From NCBI GenBank assembly GCA_002348905.1, contig DEBW01000079.1, positions 9,717-23,821 on the forward strand: a stretch of 14,105 bases of DNA. The letters run 5' to 3'. A model generated the notes under the pieces. That model was not told where the DNA came from, did no database searches, and saw only the letters and a program-made list of their open reading frames with translations. The stretch comes from Ruminococcus flavefaciens (GTDB taxonomy: Bacteria > Bacillota > Clostridia > Oscillospirales > Ruminococcaceae). Made by a program: the position numbers and the translations under genes. Within the stretch, counting starts at the first letter, position 1; the number at the start of each line of letters is the position of its first letter. Below are positions 13,994 to 14,105 of this stretch, piece by piece.

Positions 13994-14022
13994 ATAATAT
14001 CACGTTTGATATGATTTGTCAA
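13994..14022 (-). promoter_or_regulatory. Strong sigma-A promoter of the seven-gene operon
   Basis: On the minus strand a perfect -35 TTGACA (14022-14017) is followed by a 17-base spacer and a -10 TATTAT (13999-13994) with a TG one base before it. The start would be near 13987, inside the inverted repeat. A promoter this strong that drives a regulator with its own operator suggests repression in normal growth. Confidence 0.88.
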
Positions 14023-14046
14023 TAGCTTTTTCAAAAATTCCAAAAG

Positions 14047-14069
14047 TTTACAAGAAAAAGTCTTGTAAA
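14047..14069. repeat. 9-bp perfect inverted repeat upstream of the operon promoter
   Basis: TTTACAAGA (14047-14055) and TCTTGTAAA (14061-14069) with a 5-nt gap lie about 25 bases upstream of the -35 box. There is no following T-run on the plus strand and only a short one (ACTTTTGG) on the minus strand. It could be a weak terminator from an upstream gene or a binding site. Confidence 0.45.
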
Positions 14070-14091
14070 TAAGTAAAATAGCTTAATATTC

Positions 14092-14105
14092 GGGGTGCAG
14101 GGGAC
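14092..14105. repeat. Start of another copy of the GGGGTGCAGGG repeat (cut by the window end)
   Basis: GGGGTGCAGGG (14092-14102) repeats exactly the 11 bases at 3530-3540 and is followed by GGAC, like the GGGGAC of hairpin A. The rest is outside the window. Confidence 0.5.

Overview
The window looks like chromosome of an anaerobic gut or rumen Firmicute, most likely a Ruminococcus-type member of the Oscillospiraceae. The reasons are the moderate GC content, strong AGGAGG-type ribosome binding sites, sigma-A promoters with 17-bp spacers, an ECF vitamin transporter with fused ATPases, a VanZ-like protein, a YtrA-type GntR/ABC cassette and lipoproteins with lipoboxes. The genus is inferred from style; no marker gene is present.

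Layout. (1) 1-3500, plus strand: the end of a DUF4430 gene followed by a group II ECF transporter (EcfT, a double-ATPase EcfA and an S component) in overlapping frames. The DUF4430 frame carries an in-frame TGA exactly where the family has a conserved Trp; its original stop still overlaps the ecfT start as ATGA. (2) 3501-3706: a dispersed repeat element made of two hairpins with complementary loops, then a terminator that serves the minus-strand gene from the right and probably the ECF operon from the left. (3) 3700-4718, minus strand: surE, preceded by a strong promoter and an unusually long, structured 5' leader of about 267 nt. (4) 4832-7608, minus strand: an operon of an OmpR-type response regulator, a HisKA sensor kinase and a COG0523 (CobW-like) P-loop protein, with a promoter directly upstream. 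(5) 7609-8116: non-coding and repeat-rich, with AGCTAA-type inverted repeats, three related 53-66 bp units with inverted ends, a GC-rich hairpin and a terminator. (6) 8117-14022, minus strand: one seven-gene operon reading YtrA-like GntR regulator, ABC ATPase, large ABC permease, polytopic membrane protein, VanZ-like protein and two lipoproteins. It has a near-consensus promoter, an AGTGTA/TACACT inverted repeat at the start of transcription and a good terminator. The window ends in the first bases of another copy of the repeat that starts at 3530.

How the genes work together. The ECF module should import a micronutrient; the DUF4430 partner resembles the beta domain of transcobalamin, so a corrinoid is the leading guess. 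The two-component operon couples an envelope signal to a probable metallochaperone. The ytr-like operon is probably an envelope-stress or cell-wall-antibiotic response cassette. The items most worth a second look are the surE leader RNA, the stop codon in the DUF4430 gene, the complementary-loop repeat, the 7731-7925 repeat cluster and the enlarged ytr-like operon.
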